From: Ancylostoma caninum
Lineage: Eukaryota; Nematoda; Chromadorea; Rhabditida; Ancylostomatidae
Direction of reading: 5' to 3'
Length of the DNA: 64,000 nt
NCBI GenBank assembly: GCA_037903475.1
Contig: JBAJFG010000071.1
Coordinates: forward strand, 246,001 to 310,000
Position numbers and translations under genes: made by a program. The notes below the pieces were generated by a model. It did not search any database. It was given only the letters and a program-made list of their open reading frames with translations, and was not told where the DNA came from. Shown here piece by piece: positions 10,777 through 21,633 of this stretch; the stretch's first letter is position 1, and each line of letters starts with the position of its first letter.

Positions 10777-10795
10777 TTTTGGTGCATCGTCCAAA
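10777..10795 (+). promoter_or_regulatory. Primer-binding site of BEL A
   Basis: TTTTGGTGCATCG follows the LTR directly. The identical motif, in minus orientation, adjoins the 5' LTR of BEL B (near 20877-20889), which supports a shared primer tRNA for both elements. Confidence 0.65.
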
Positions 10796-11476
10796 CCAAC
10801 AAATCAGAGCTCTCTGATAAAGTGGCCCGCTGAGGTCCCCATCTCGCCAAGTCGTGATGGAATCCATACTATACACAAAACCGATCGCGCACAGCGTCAA
10901 TACGCTGAAACTTCTACTGAAGAATTTCGAGGGTTACATCAATCCTCAGGAATATTCGGAGGATGAATTCGCCCAACATGAAGAGGCTCTAAAAGCGGTC
11001 GATCTAATTACCGGTAGCATCATACAAATTAACTCAGCACTGCGAAACCTTCAGAATCTCATCGATAAAATGAAGGACGATTACAACACAATGAAAAACA
11101 AAGAGGATAAGAAAAATCTTATGCAATCCTTTGAGGCCCTCGAAAAAGACACAGATTTCACAAAAACAATGGGAGAAGCTACCGAAATGATCTTCATGCT
11201 TAATACCCGCCTCACCGAGGCGAGAACCACTGCAAACCGACTAGCGCGTAAATTAGGTAAGTCAGTCCAATCACCTAAGAAACAAGAATGGTTGCAAACT
11301 GACGCACCTGCTGTACAAAATCAGCACCCTCGAAACCAGTCAGATTTCACTCTTGAAAACTTCGACATATGCAAGACCATCAAACCTCCCAATCTCACGC
11401 CTCCAAAATTTTATGGAAACGAAGAAGAATTTCCAGAATTCTGGGCTGTTTTTGAAACACTTGTACATGAAAATAG

Positions 11477-11691
11477 TGTACCCGACGCTGGGTAATTAGG
11501 GCTACAGCCCGTGAACGGTGGTTCAGTGGTTCTCTGGTAAGATTTATTAGCTCTTACTACAAGAGCAGGGGACGAGCACTGTTTTTGTGCTGTCCAGAAA
11601 GAGCCCTTATCAAGCTCGTCCCCCGCTTTTATGCACAGTTACGGTTGCGCAATACATGCGAATGATAGAAGAGGTCGCTTGGATCGCGACA
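11477..11691 (-). repeat. 3' LTR of BEL B
   Basis: 215 bp; in element orientation it begins TGTCGCGATCC and ends GGGTACA. It differs from the 5' LTR (20890-21106) by one substitution (near 11654) and a missing AT dinucleotide near 11584. It adjoins a G-rich polypurine-like tract at 11692-11700. Confidence 0.95.
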
Positions 11692-12226
11692 CGCCCCCCG
11701 GCAAGGAAATTCAACAACTTGAAGCCTACTAAAGATAATTTCACAAGCGATGATGAAACACTCAATAACAGCGTCTAATGAGGAAATGTATCACATAGCA
11801 ACTGGGTGAAATCAAATGGTGATAGCTACATCATTAGTCTTAAGGACATCAGAGTGAAAGTAAAGTACAACGGGAACTACTCAATCCAAAATGACATCAG
11901 TGGAGGAAATTAAGGAGTGAAAAGGGATATTGAGGAAGAAAAATGGAATAATCAAATCAGAGCTACACAGAAGGTGGAATTCAATGAAATTTAAGAAACA
12001 ATAAGTAGGAAAATCAAAGGAGTGGAGTTCCTCACGTTTCCGTTCGTAGAGGGCGACCATATGGCATCGAAAGGCGATCCATTCACATCCTTTGCTTCTT
12101 CGGAAGAGGGGACAGCGGGTGGGGCAAGGTGGGGCACAACAAGGTGTTGTGTTGTAGACGACACATCGATATGAAAAAATGTATGTACAATGTTACCGGA
12201 TTAGTAAATTCGTGCACTTGATCTTT
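11692..12226 (-). other. 3' non-coding part of BEL B
   Basis: About 530 bp between the env-like stop and the 3' LTR. No ORF corresponds to the extra zinc-knuckle ORF that BEL A has in this position. A GC-rich tract (12100-12140) is the only notable composition feature. Confidence 0.6.
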
Positions 12227-14370
12227 TCATCTTTGACCCGTGCGAGCCGCAATCGTTCTTATGGCGGCAGCCGATCCTTCAAGGGTAGATGTGACGAGAC
12301 TCCAGGCGATTTTGGACGCACACTGGAGTATGACCCAACAGAACTTGATTACGATCAGGATTATTGTCGGCCCACAGAGATATGTGACGGCTAGTGCTCC
12401 TGTTATTATTCCTATTGCCGCTGTGGCTATTTTCCACTCCTTTTTTATTAATTTCAACAGAGGTTCCATGTCTGGAAGGTGGAAATCCGCAATTGCGTAC
12501 CACGCGGGATTCTTCTCCTCTGTTTTTTCGAATGTGAAATTAGGGATGTGTTTGGGATGGTAGTGCAAAGTGCCCCTTAATTTAATGTTGATCTCTTTGT
12601 GGGCGCATTTTGCATAGCATTCCTGAGACACCACGGCTTTGGCCATATGTAGGGTGCTTGTAGTCGTCTTGTTGGATTGGTCGTAGTCTATGGTGAAAGC
12701 GTTATCGGTGCAATGAATTGTTACCGATGAAGTTGAACTAGTTGTGCAGTGGCTTACTACTTGCGCCCCTTTTAAGCAATTATAGCAGCCTTGCAGTGGA
12801 TCCATTGTGATTGCGCATGGTAGATCCACTACATATTGATCGAATTCGACCATGAAATTGGATTGTACCGCTAGCGTGATTTCGCCTTCGTTGGTTAACG
12901 CTTGTAGTTCTCCTTCCTCCATGATGAGTTGCATGGTTTGAGTATTGATTGGCAGCACATTTGAAGTGTCTTCCCGAATGTTGCGGCTTGTTTTTCCGGA
13001 ACAATGACAGCTTTTTGGCGTTTCAAAGCTTGAACATGCACAAACCATGCGATTCGTGCAGGAGTTGAACTCATGCGTTGCTAATGCTTTTGATTCGCAT
13101 TCGACTGGTAGTTCGTAACCATTTGGTATCATTAAGGCTTCATGTGCCGCCAAGGCGAAGCGTTTGTCCATGATTGGAGAATGGGGTTTCTGTAGTGAAA
13201 TTATGACAAGTGAAGTCCCGTTAAGCTGATGGGATAGATACGGGTCCAGGGATACAGTTTTATTCCACAGTGCATTTTCCAATGTCGATTCTATTTCGAA
13301 ATCAACAACTGGCCTCCATTCCACGCAGCTGGCTACTTCATAGGGTTCCTGGTTTCTCGGAATATTGGCCACTCTTATGAAGGAGCAAGCTGGTGTGACT
13401 AAGAAGCAGCCACATAACAAACCACCGCAAGTATTTTCGCAGGCGGAATATCCGGGGTATTTTGCGGCCCGTGCTAGTTCATCAATTGTCTCGTTATGTC
13501 TGAGAGTACGCATATGTCGCCAGTGCAGGATCCCATTTCGGCACATCGTGTGACATGGAATATTTTGTGGAAAGTGTCTCTAGTATAGAAATGTGAGACT
13601 TTTGAGCAAATAAGCTTCATTTCTTTCCTTTTGATTTTCATCGTCCCAATGGATTTATTTTTATGTACGACGTTAATGCAGAGATTATTCTGTATGCGGT
13701 TAAAGAGTATCTCTTCATTGTACTCGTACGAGCAGTTCCCTTGTTCACGACAAATAATCTCAACCGTTTGTCTCATGAACCCCTCTTGACACGGCGACGC
13801 ATTATTGATTAATGCTAGTAGTGTGGTAGCGATGAGAATGCTACTGGAGAGGTTCAGTGGTCTTGGATTGAAACTTTCGAGAACAAGGTCTCGTTCAATA
13901 GAGATTTTACTGCATTTTATCCGTGCTATGATGAACCGGACAATCCAAATATTCACCAAGATTGTTGCTATTGTTGCATAAATTGCACACCCGATTGTCA
14001 TCAGTGCTCCCATTGGCCAACAGTGAGGATTCCCCAGCAGTGATTTGGTCATGAGCCCTGATGAGTGGTCGCAGTAGGATGGTGACCTGCATGTTACGGT
14101 CTGTGACCCATTACTTTCGAGCATAGTCAAGGTGACATTTAAATACTCTTCGTTGCTTGTTGGTGGTATTTTGAGTACTAATGCTTGAGTTGTGTTAAAG
14201 AACTCTTTGCACATTTTCTCAACGCAAACTTGGAAAGCTTCCGGGATTGGTTGTATTTTGATCGCACCCCTATTGCATGTGAAATTTCGCTCAAGTTGTG
14301 ATTTTTCACAGTTCCCAAGGCACATCATAGCTGCGAGCGTGATCATCGTCATCAGCTTAGAGCAGGATGG
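12227..14370 (-). pseudogene. env-like glycoprotein gene of BEL B (phlebovirus-G2-like), frameshifted
   Basis: Putative envelope-type protein, as in nematode BEL elements such as Ascaris Tas, whose env is related to phlebovirus Gc. It follows DUF5641 in the same frame as pol, with a hydrophobic leader-like stretch near 14340, a Cys-rich ectodomain with many N-glycosylation sites, an internal hydrophobic segment (about 13930-14030), the Cys-rich fusion-type region around TCGGLLCGC, and a C-terminal membrane anchor (about 12330-12400). A frame change near 13480-13510 splits it into two readable parts (13474-14370 and 12227-13546). The family link rests on Cys pattern and position. Whether it ever acted as an entry protein is unknown. 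Confidence 0.75.
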
Positions 14371-15788
14371 TGTTGTCGGTCCTTCCAGGCTCCTCTCGAA
14401 GTTTTGAATAACTTCGTATGCACGAGTTTTGGATGCTCTTTCGGGATTTTTCCGATTTCTCGACGTGTTTGTTTCTGCTGGTTGTGTCGCATTTATCGCC
14501 TCGTTTTGTTCCGCATTTTCTGAGGTGGGCAATGGTATTTCTTCGCTTTGTTCGCGGGGTTCCTCGTTCTCAGTTTCCGGGCCACTTGAAATTTCCAGTG
14601 GAAAGATTTTATTCAGTGGTCTTTGTACAATCTTTTGGTTTGGCATAAGGATTTTAGCGGACCTTATTAAACCATCGGTGCTAGGTACAAGTGATAGTAT
14701 TTTTCCATACACCCAATTTCCACGTGGGATTAGTTCTTGCTCTATAACCACGATTTCCCCAATTCGCGGGGTTGATGTGGTGTGACGCGGTTGATTCAAA
14801 TGTCTTCTTTGGCTATCACGTAGAACCGTTAGGTATTCTGAATTCCAGCGGTCCCAGAATTTTGTGGAAGTAATCTCTGAGAACTGCATGGCCTCTTTTG
14901 CCTGAGCCGCCGTTTGAATCAATTCCGGGTCGTACTCAGGATCGCTTGCGTTTGTTATCGGACTAGGCAGCGCATATCTGACATTGCCTTGTAGAAAGTC
15001 AATAGGTCTCAGAGGGATTTCACTGATCTCACTCAAACTCATTTTTGTGAGTGGGCGCGTGTTTATGATAGCTTCAATTCGTGCTATTACGGTGTTCAGT
15101 TCTGTGAAAGTCAGTTTCTTGCGGCCCACTGCTTTTGTGAAACTGCGTTTCACGGAACCGACTAGGCGTTCCCATACGTCACCCATCCAAGGGCACCCGG
15201 CGGGTTGAATATCCATCTGATTCTTTCCGTAGCACTGTACGTCATCACGGAATTTTCGTGCGATTCGTCTTTTTCGAATAGTTTGTCGATTATTTTCTGA
15301 CCCAGCTTGAAATTTGTGCCACAGTCTGTTCTTACAAGTTGTGGGACACCCCTTGGACAAATAAATCGGATGAAACAGTTAAGAAAAGCCCCTGCCGATA
15401 GGTTTTCGACGGCTTCCAAATGTACTGCTCTGGTTGTTAGGCATGTGTATAAGCATACGTACATTTTTTCCTGATTATTTGACTCGAATGGTCCAAGGAA
15501 ATCACAACCAATTTTTTGGAATGGTTTAGCGATAATAACCCTGTCATTAGGAAGTGGTGGCATTCCTGGAGCGCCATATGGAAGTCCATGGCATCTTTTG
15601 CAAATAGCACACCCTTTCACGTACTTCTTTATGGCTTTCATTGGTTGTGGAATCCAGAAACGCTGTCGCGCTAGTGCTAATATTTGATCATTGCCGCAAT
15701 GAGCGTTGTTCAGTGGCGGACGCAGGGGGGGGCGGCGCCCCCCCCCGAGAATGGGTCGCCAAATTTTCGAAATTACTTTACAATACAA
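14371..15788 (-). pseudogene. Integrase and DUF5641 of BEL B
   Basis: 15162-15788 holds the zinc-binding H2C2-type segment (RQRFWIPQP, GCAICKRCHG) and catalytic core (GCDFLGPF with Asp; RTDCGTNF with Asp). 13474-15360 continues with the Glu-bearing region (GDVWERLVGS), then RPIDFLQ and the DUF5641 C-terminus (GEIVVIEQELIPRGNW). A frameshift lies near 15195. The N-terminal zinc-finger region is interrupted by the hAT-type MITE at 15711-15980. Confidence 0.85.
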
Positions 15789-15980
15789 GTAAAAATCTTG
15801 TGTTAGTTTATTTTTAATTGTTTATTTTTATTATTATTTTTAATATATTTTTTATTTATTGTTTATTATTATAATTAATATTATTATTAATTTTATTTTC
15901 CGTCTGGGTCCCCAAAACGGCGGAGACCCCACTTTTCTTCCCACGCCCCCCCTCCCGCCCACTTTCTGCGTCCGCCACTG
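15711..15980. mobile_element. 270-bp hAT-type MITE inserted in BEL B integrase
   Basis: Ends are CAGTGGCGGACGCAG and its inverted copy (CTGCGTCCGCCACTG). The 8-bp direct duplication GCGTTGTT flanks it (15703-15710 and 15981-15988), diagnostic for hAT transposition. The interior is A/T-rich and non-coding with G-rich shoulders. Being inside a young element, it is among the most recent events in the nest. A related end is seen at 63411. Confidence 0.95.
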
Positions 15981-15988
15981 GCGTTGTT

Positions 15989-17353
15989 GTAATGGATGTG
16001 GGTCAGTATCAAACGAGCAATATCCGAAGGGTTCGGAATATAAATAGGCGATTTCGTATCGTGCGGTAGGACGGCATTTTGAATCCTCGATTCATGACGT
16101 ATTATGCCATTTTCGTCCTGGATGATTTTCATGTTATGAAATCGCTTTTGTAGCTCTTGTGATGAGATATTTCTGTGAATTGAAGCGATTAGTAGCTTTT
16201 CTGCATAATTTATGTCATGTGCAGTTATTTCGTGTTGAGTGTCGAACTCTTTAACTGTGGCTATTTTTTCTTCGGAATAGAATCGACATTTTCGTGTCCA
16301 TCTATTTAATAGTTTACCGATTGTTGCCATTGTTCGTAGCACTTTGGTGTACTTTGAGAATTGAGATAGGTTTATAATTTCCTTCTCGTTGTCGCTGTCT
16401 GCAGGTGGTGAGACTGTGACGTAGGCTTGAGTTTCTGCGCTGTAGTCATCGTCTTTTCCAGCACTTGCTGCTGTAATCACCTTTAATGGCCATTTTTCGG
16501 GGTTAACCGTTAGCCATCGTGGTCCACGAATCCAATCGTGCTCTTTGATTGTTTCTCCAGTTAATCCGCGTGTTCCAGCGTCCGCCGGATTTTTGTCCGT
16601 GGGAACATGGTAGAATTGCACCTGCACACCTTCACTTTCGAGGTGAAGTTTTAGCCTGGCAATGCGATCTCTTTGGCTGGACACGAAAGGTGGTAGTTTT
16701 CGTGTAGACGGAACCCATGCCAGTGCGATTTCGCTGTCACTGGCTATTTTGACATTTTTAATGCTGTCGCATAATGTGCTCGTTATGGTTTTGGCTAATC
16801 TCATAGCGATGAGAATTCCAAGTAGCTCCAATCGAGGGATCGTTTGGGTAATCTTTTTTTTTGGTGTCAATCGGGTCTTACCACTTATTAATTGGGTGAC
16901 CTCTTGATACCTTTCGCTTTGCAAGTATGCGCTTGCAATTTTGCTAGCATCCGAGAATACCCAGAGGGTATGCCTGCGGTCATTGTAGTCGTGACCTGCT
17001 AGAGCTTTCCGAGGTATCGTGATCGACGTGTCATTGATTTGTTGGCACGTTTCGTTCCATTTCTGTGCTAAGTGAAAAGGAATTGTATCTTTCCAATCCG
17101 TTTTTGTACTGTAAATATCTCGCATGAGAGATTTTAATTTTACGAGTAGTGGGCCTGCTATGCCAATTGGATCGTATACTGAGTTCAGCTGGCTGACAAT
17201 ATCGCGCTTTGTCAGTTTTTCTTTCGTGGGTATTTGTATGTCCAAAGCATACTCGTCTTTTTCCACGTCATATTTGACCCCTAGGAATTTTATCACTTTT
17301 CCTTGTAGGCGGTCGTTTTCTGGGATAGCTGCATTGACCGTGCGTGAGTTTGA
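15989..17353 (-). pseudogene. RT end, peptidase-A17-like and RNase H region of BEL B
   Basis: Continues the RT frame after a single stop at 17354-17356. It contains KFLGVKYD, DIVSQLNSVYDPIG, LWVFSDAS (RNase H Asp), PRLELLGILIAMRLAK (Glu), ASDSEIAL (Asp) and NPADAGTRG (Asp), matching the BEL/Pao RNase H order. The product would supply the template-degrading half of replication. Apart from the stop, the frame is open to the MITE. Confidence 0.85.
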
Positions 17354-17356
17354 TTA

Positions 17357-19330
17357 GTACTCGCGCAAGTTCATGCCTATTTCGGCAAAGATCGCTTTTG
17401 ATTCTCGATACTTTGCGATTGCCTCTTCATCGTTGCTGGCTTTTAGGAGGATGTTGTCCACGTATAAATGAGATGCGATTTCCCTCGCTAGTGGCGTATC
17501 TTTTTGGTTTAAGTACGCTAGTATCACCATGTTGAGTATGCTTGGTGACGCCGTTAAACCGAAGGGGAGTCTTGTGAAACGATACTCAATGATGTTATCA
17601 CGTGTAGGCGGTTTATCTGCGTTTTTCACCCATAAGAATCTGCATAAGTCCTTGTGTGTGTGATGCAGTCTTACTTGAGTGAAAGCTGCCTCTATATCAC
17701 AGAGCAGTATAAGTTCGCTCAGACGGCTGGATATTAGCAAGTCATGGATTTTGTTGACGAAAGTTTCACCTGTGTAGATGACGTCATTCAGTGAGAAGCA
17801 TGCTTTCCTTTTGGAGGACGCATCGAACACTATTCGTAATGGGACAGCTTTGCTAGGGCGCCAAACTCCCGAGTGTGGCATGTAGTAGGTGCCAACATTG
17901 TTGGAAATGTCGTTTTTGGCTTCTTCGATCACGTTCTCTTGTAGGTACTTTTCTAGGACTCTGTTGTACCAGGTTCTTTGCTGTTCATTCATTTGTAGTT
18001 GCTGCCATAATGACATAAGCCTTCTGTAGGCCACTGAGTAGTTGTCTGACAGATCAACAACGCTGTCCTTTAGTGGTAGTGGCGCTGTTGCAAAGCCATC
18101 TTTGAACAATAACTTCTTCGAATAGGATTGGAAGTATGAAAAAGTGCTCTCATCCTTTTGCAGTTCTTCTTGTGAGATGCCCAATCCCTCCAACTCGAAC
18201 ATTTTCTCGAGATTTTGTGACTCATTGGAGTCGTTAATAACTGTGAGCTGGTGTATTGTGGTTTCGGTGCTCTGGGTTTCGTCAATTTCTTCAATAAGTG
18301 CTAACCCATGCATTGCAGTACCTTCATTTGTGGTGAATGCTGAGAGCGCACCTTTTCCGTGTATGCTCGGTCCAAACTCTGTATTGGTGATTTGTAATCC
18401 CGAGGGCGTTTGCGCGGTTGTTGTATTGGGAGGTACCAACTCATAGTAGTAATCGAGACCTATGAGGATGTGCGGATTTTGGAACTCCCCGCGCACTCTT
18501 GGATTGCAAACGAACATTTCCTTAAATTGTAGGAACTGTTTGTCTTCTTCGGACAATCGTACAGATGAAAATCCGTTGGTTATGATGGGCTTTGTACGTA
18601 CAGTAAGATCAATCTGTTTGCCGAATGCGGTACTTACTCTTAAGGTCACCAGATTGCTTTTGAAGCGCTCGGTGTGTCCGCCGATTCCGGACATGGTGCA
18701 GTGTTCTATCTGCTGGCTTACTAGACCGAAGTCATCTGCGGTGCTCTCCCTTATGAGGCTTTTTTGCGCACCAGTATCAAAGAAAAATAGAACCTTTTCG
18801 AACTGGTTTGTTTTGTGGTTCCAGAGGTTCCCTTCCGCTGTCATAAGGACTATTTGCTCTAGATTTCTTGTTATCTGAGAACTGTTGTTTGTTTCCGTTT
18901 CCAGGCAAGTGTTGTTTACAGTATGCCTGCGGCTCATCCTATCTCTTGCATCATTGGAATGATTGTTGCGCAATGGAGGTCTGTTTGTTCTCATATGTTG
19001 CACCATGGAGGTCTGTTTGTTCTCATATCTTGTCTTTCTTCGGACCGTCCTTGCGGCCTCTGATACCCCGAATGGCGGTTGGATGGCGTAACACGTTGAT
19101 TTGGATTTCTTTCCGTCGTGTTGTTTGTAGGAAAACACAAAGTAATGTCGTGCATTCGTCCACATCGAGTGCAATTTGGTTTTGCACAGTGGTTACTGTT
19201 GTGGTCGTTGGAGAAGCATTTCCAGCATAGTTTTTCTTCTCTGACCATGTTTCGCCTTGCTTGGACATCGGTTACTGTCTTGCAGTTGGCAGACTCGTGG
19301 TTAGGAGCTTTACAGAAAACACAGCTTTTT
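17357..19330 (-). pseudogene. Zinc knuckles, protease and reverse transcriptase of BEL B
   Basis: Near 19330-19130 lie three zinc-binding knots: CX2CX4HX4C (CVFCKAPNHESANC), then CWKCFSNDHNSNHC and CTRCGRMHDITLC. A frame change near 19000-19130 follows, beside a 33-bp duplicated segment (18974-19030). The retropepsin motif FFFDTGAQKS (DUF1758-type) comes next, then RT with PHSGVW, RIVFDASSK, CDIEAAF and FGLTASPS, and the catalytic box YVDN at 17455-17466. BEL/Pao RTs commonly have YVDD; YVDN is found here in both A and B. An in-frame TGA (19402-19404) lies between gag and the knuckles. Confidence 0.85.
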
Positions 19331-19401
19331 GTGTTGACGTTTGAAATGTCTCTTTGTGTGTTATCCGATTTCTTTTTTGGGTGATCGAATTTCGAGAAAT
19401 T

Positions 19402-20539
19402 TCATAGACGCGATTCTCCATATTTTTTCGCCTCAATCTGTTTCTCTAAGGCGTCCATGATATCATCTATTCTGATCTCATCCATTTCTTGAGTAGTGAT
19501 GAGCACGTTTTTTACTATGCTGTACGGAAATTTTTCCAGGATTTTCTCAGTCCACAGTGCGTCCTGCATTTTACGTATGTCCTGTCCTGCAGAGACCATT
19601 TGGTTTATCAGCACCCTTATTTTGTCGTATATGTAGGTGCAACTTTCGGCGTTGTTTGCTGCCGGTCGTAGATCGACTAGTTTCTGAACTACTTTGGCTC
19701 TGTTGATGGGTTTGTTCCCATATTTCTTTTTCAGAGCATTTATCATCCACGGGTAATTTTTTGGCACTAGTTGTATGCCTTTGACCGCGAGTTCTGCCTT
19801 TCCTTTGAGGCTGTCCTTCAATAGTAGCAACTTTTCAATTGTGCTCAACACCTTATTTTCATGTACTAGGCTTTCGAAAACCGCCCAGAACTCGGAAAAT
19901 TCCTCTTCATCACCGAAAAATCTGGGGAGCTTTAGTTGCTGTGGTTTAAGGGTTCTGCAAATGATATCTTCCCTGTCCACAAGTCCCGTTTCCGATACGT
20001 CTTCAGACAACCATGCGGCGTCATTCGCAGAAAATTCTCTTTCCGTATCATCATTGCATAAATTGTCGCTATTTCCTCTTGAGAGTGCGTTTTCACTCGT
20101 TGTGGAGGTGTTGGTTTAGTTTTTTTTCTTGATTGACTCCTAATTTCTGAGCAATCTTGTTTGCTTTTGAACGCGCTTCATTCACGCGTGTTTCTAGCAC
20201 GTAGATCATGTCGTTTGATGACGCAATTTTTTCATTGAAATGCGTTTCATTGTCGATTTCTTCGACTTCATTTACAAGCTCCTTCCTGTTGCCTTTGAGT
20301 TTCAACTCGTCGAATTCTTTTTCCAGTTTGTTTACTAGTGACTGGAGCGCGTCTCGGCTTTGTTGGATCAGTTTTATTCCGCCGGTTATCAAGTTGACAG
20401 CGTTGGTGAGTTCGTCATGTTGTTTGCTGTCATCTCCGTTTGGAGAGATTTCCTCCGTATACGGTTTGAATTTTTCTAGCAATGTGCTTAAAGTTTTGGC
20501 ACTGTAAGCTATTGGTTTTTTGTGGAAAATGAATGCCAT
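19402..20539 (-). pseudogene. gag of BEL B
   Basis: The ATG at 20539 starts a coiled-coil-rich N-terminus. A frame change lies between 20093 and 20010. The capsid-like part (19402-20010) has the DUF1759 signature (LPRFFGDEEEFSEFWAVFE). It ends at a TGA, after which the same frame runs on into the zinc knuckles, so either stop suppression or mutation separates gag from pol. It is closely similar in layout to BEL A gag. Confidence 0.8.
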
Positions 20540-20889
20540 CTTTTTTTTCTTGTGGCTTTTCCTTGAAATGATAGTTTTTACCCTGATTTCACTGTTTTTG
20601 TGAACGTTGGATTTAGTGGGTGACCGTTCTTTGGTCAACCTTTTACTTGATTTCACTGTTTTTGTGAAAATTGGATTTACTGGGTGACCGTACCTTGGTC
20701 GGCACTTTGAGTGTGTTTGATATTGCGTCCTTGTTTGGACGTCTTAATTGCAGTAGGCCGTTAGGCGCTGCTTTGGTGTGTTCCAAGTCGTGGAGGGGAT
20801 CACCGACCAGACAGGAAACTTTCCAGGCCTCAAACGGGGTTAGCCGTAGAAGCGGGAAATTCGGCAAATTTTAAGCCGATGCACCAAAA
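20540..20889 (-). promoter_or_regulatory. Leader and primer-binding site of BEL B
   Basis: TTTTGGTGCATCG in element orientation adjoins the 5' LTR. The leader holds a tandem duplication of about 60 bp (20590-20640 and 20655-20702, containing TGTTTTTGTGAA). It may host packaging signals, which cannot be verified. Confidence 0.5.
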
Positions 20890-21106
20890 TGTACCCGACG
20901 CTGGGTAATTAGGGCTACAGCCCGTGAACGGTGGTTCAGTGGTTCTCTGGTAAGATTTATTAGCTCTTACTACAAGAGCAGGGGACGAGCACTGTTTTTG
21001 TGATCTGTCCAGAAAGAGCCCTTATCAAGCTCGTCCCCCGCTTTTATGCACAGTTACGGTTGCGCAATGCATGCGAATGATAGAAGAGGTCGCTTGGATC
21101 GCGACA
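20890..21106 (-). repeat. 5' LTR of BEL B
   Basis: 217 bp, TG...CA in element orientation, nearly identical to 11477-11691. The adjoining AATAG at 21107-21111 is the right target duplication. Confidence 0.95.
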
Positions 21107-21633
21107 AATAGTACTCTCACCACTATCGAGAAAATGCTTCTTCTTAAAGATAGCCTCAAAGGGAAATCCGACAGAGCCATTCAAGGAATACAACTCATTC
21201 CACAAAACTATGACTGGATGATTGAAAGCTTGATGAAGAAATACAGTAGTAAGCCTACAAACCGAGCGAGGATCATACAGCAACTCATGGATCTGCAACC
21301 AGCCAACAAAACGGCCTCAAGTTGTACATTTGTTTTCGGCAAAATCTCTATGTTCATAAATCAAACGGTATCTGCGGGACAAGACATCCGCAGAGCGACA
21401 GACGCAATGTGGGCCGAGAACATCCTTCAAAAATTTCCTCATGACACTGTGGAACGTGTACTGATAAAAACACGAGAACAGGAAGATATCACCATCGAAG
21501 AGCTCATGAATGAAATTGACGCCGAAATTGCTGCTAAATCGTATGTACAAGCTCGGACGCAAATCTACCAAAGCAAGAAACTAACCACGTTCCATGAAAA
21601 CAGAAGAAAACAAACCGCAGAGAATGCGGAATA

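Larger units (their letters stand above)
11477..21106 (-). mobile_element. BEL/Pao retrotransposon B with env-like gene, inserted in BEL A gag
   Basis: A 9.6-kb element on the minus strand with near-identical LTRs (215 and 217 bp, one substitution and one 2-bp indel by eye) and a 5-bp duplication AATAG. Order from 5': LTR, primer-binding site, leader, gag, zinc knuckles, protease, RT, RNase H, integrase, DUF5641, env-like gene, LTR. It is young by LTR comparison, yet pol is already broken by a stop, frameshifts and a MITE insertion. Confidence 0.95.

Noticed and set aside
18462..19384. Plus-strand frames within BEL B
   Set aside because: Antisense shadows of the protease and RT frames.
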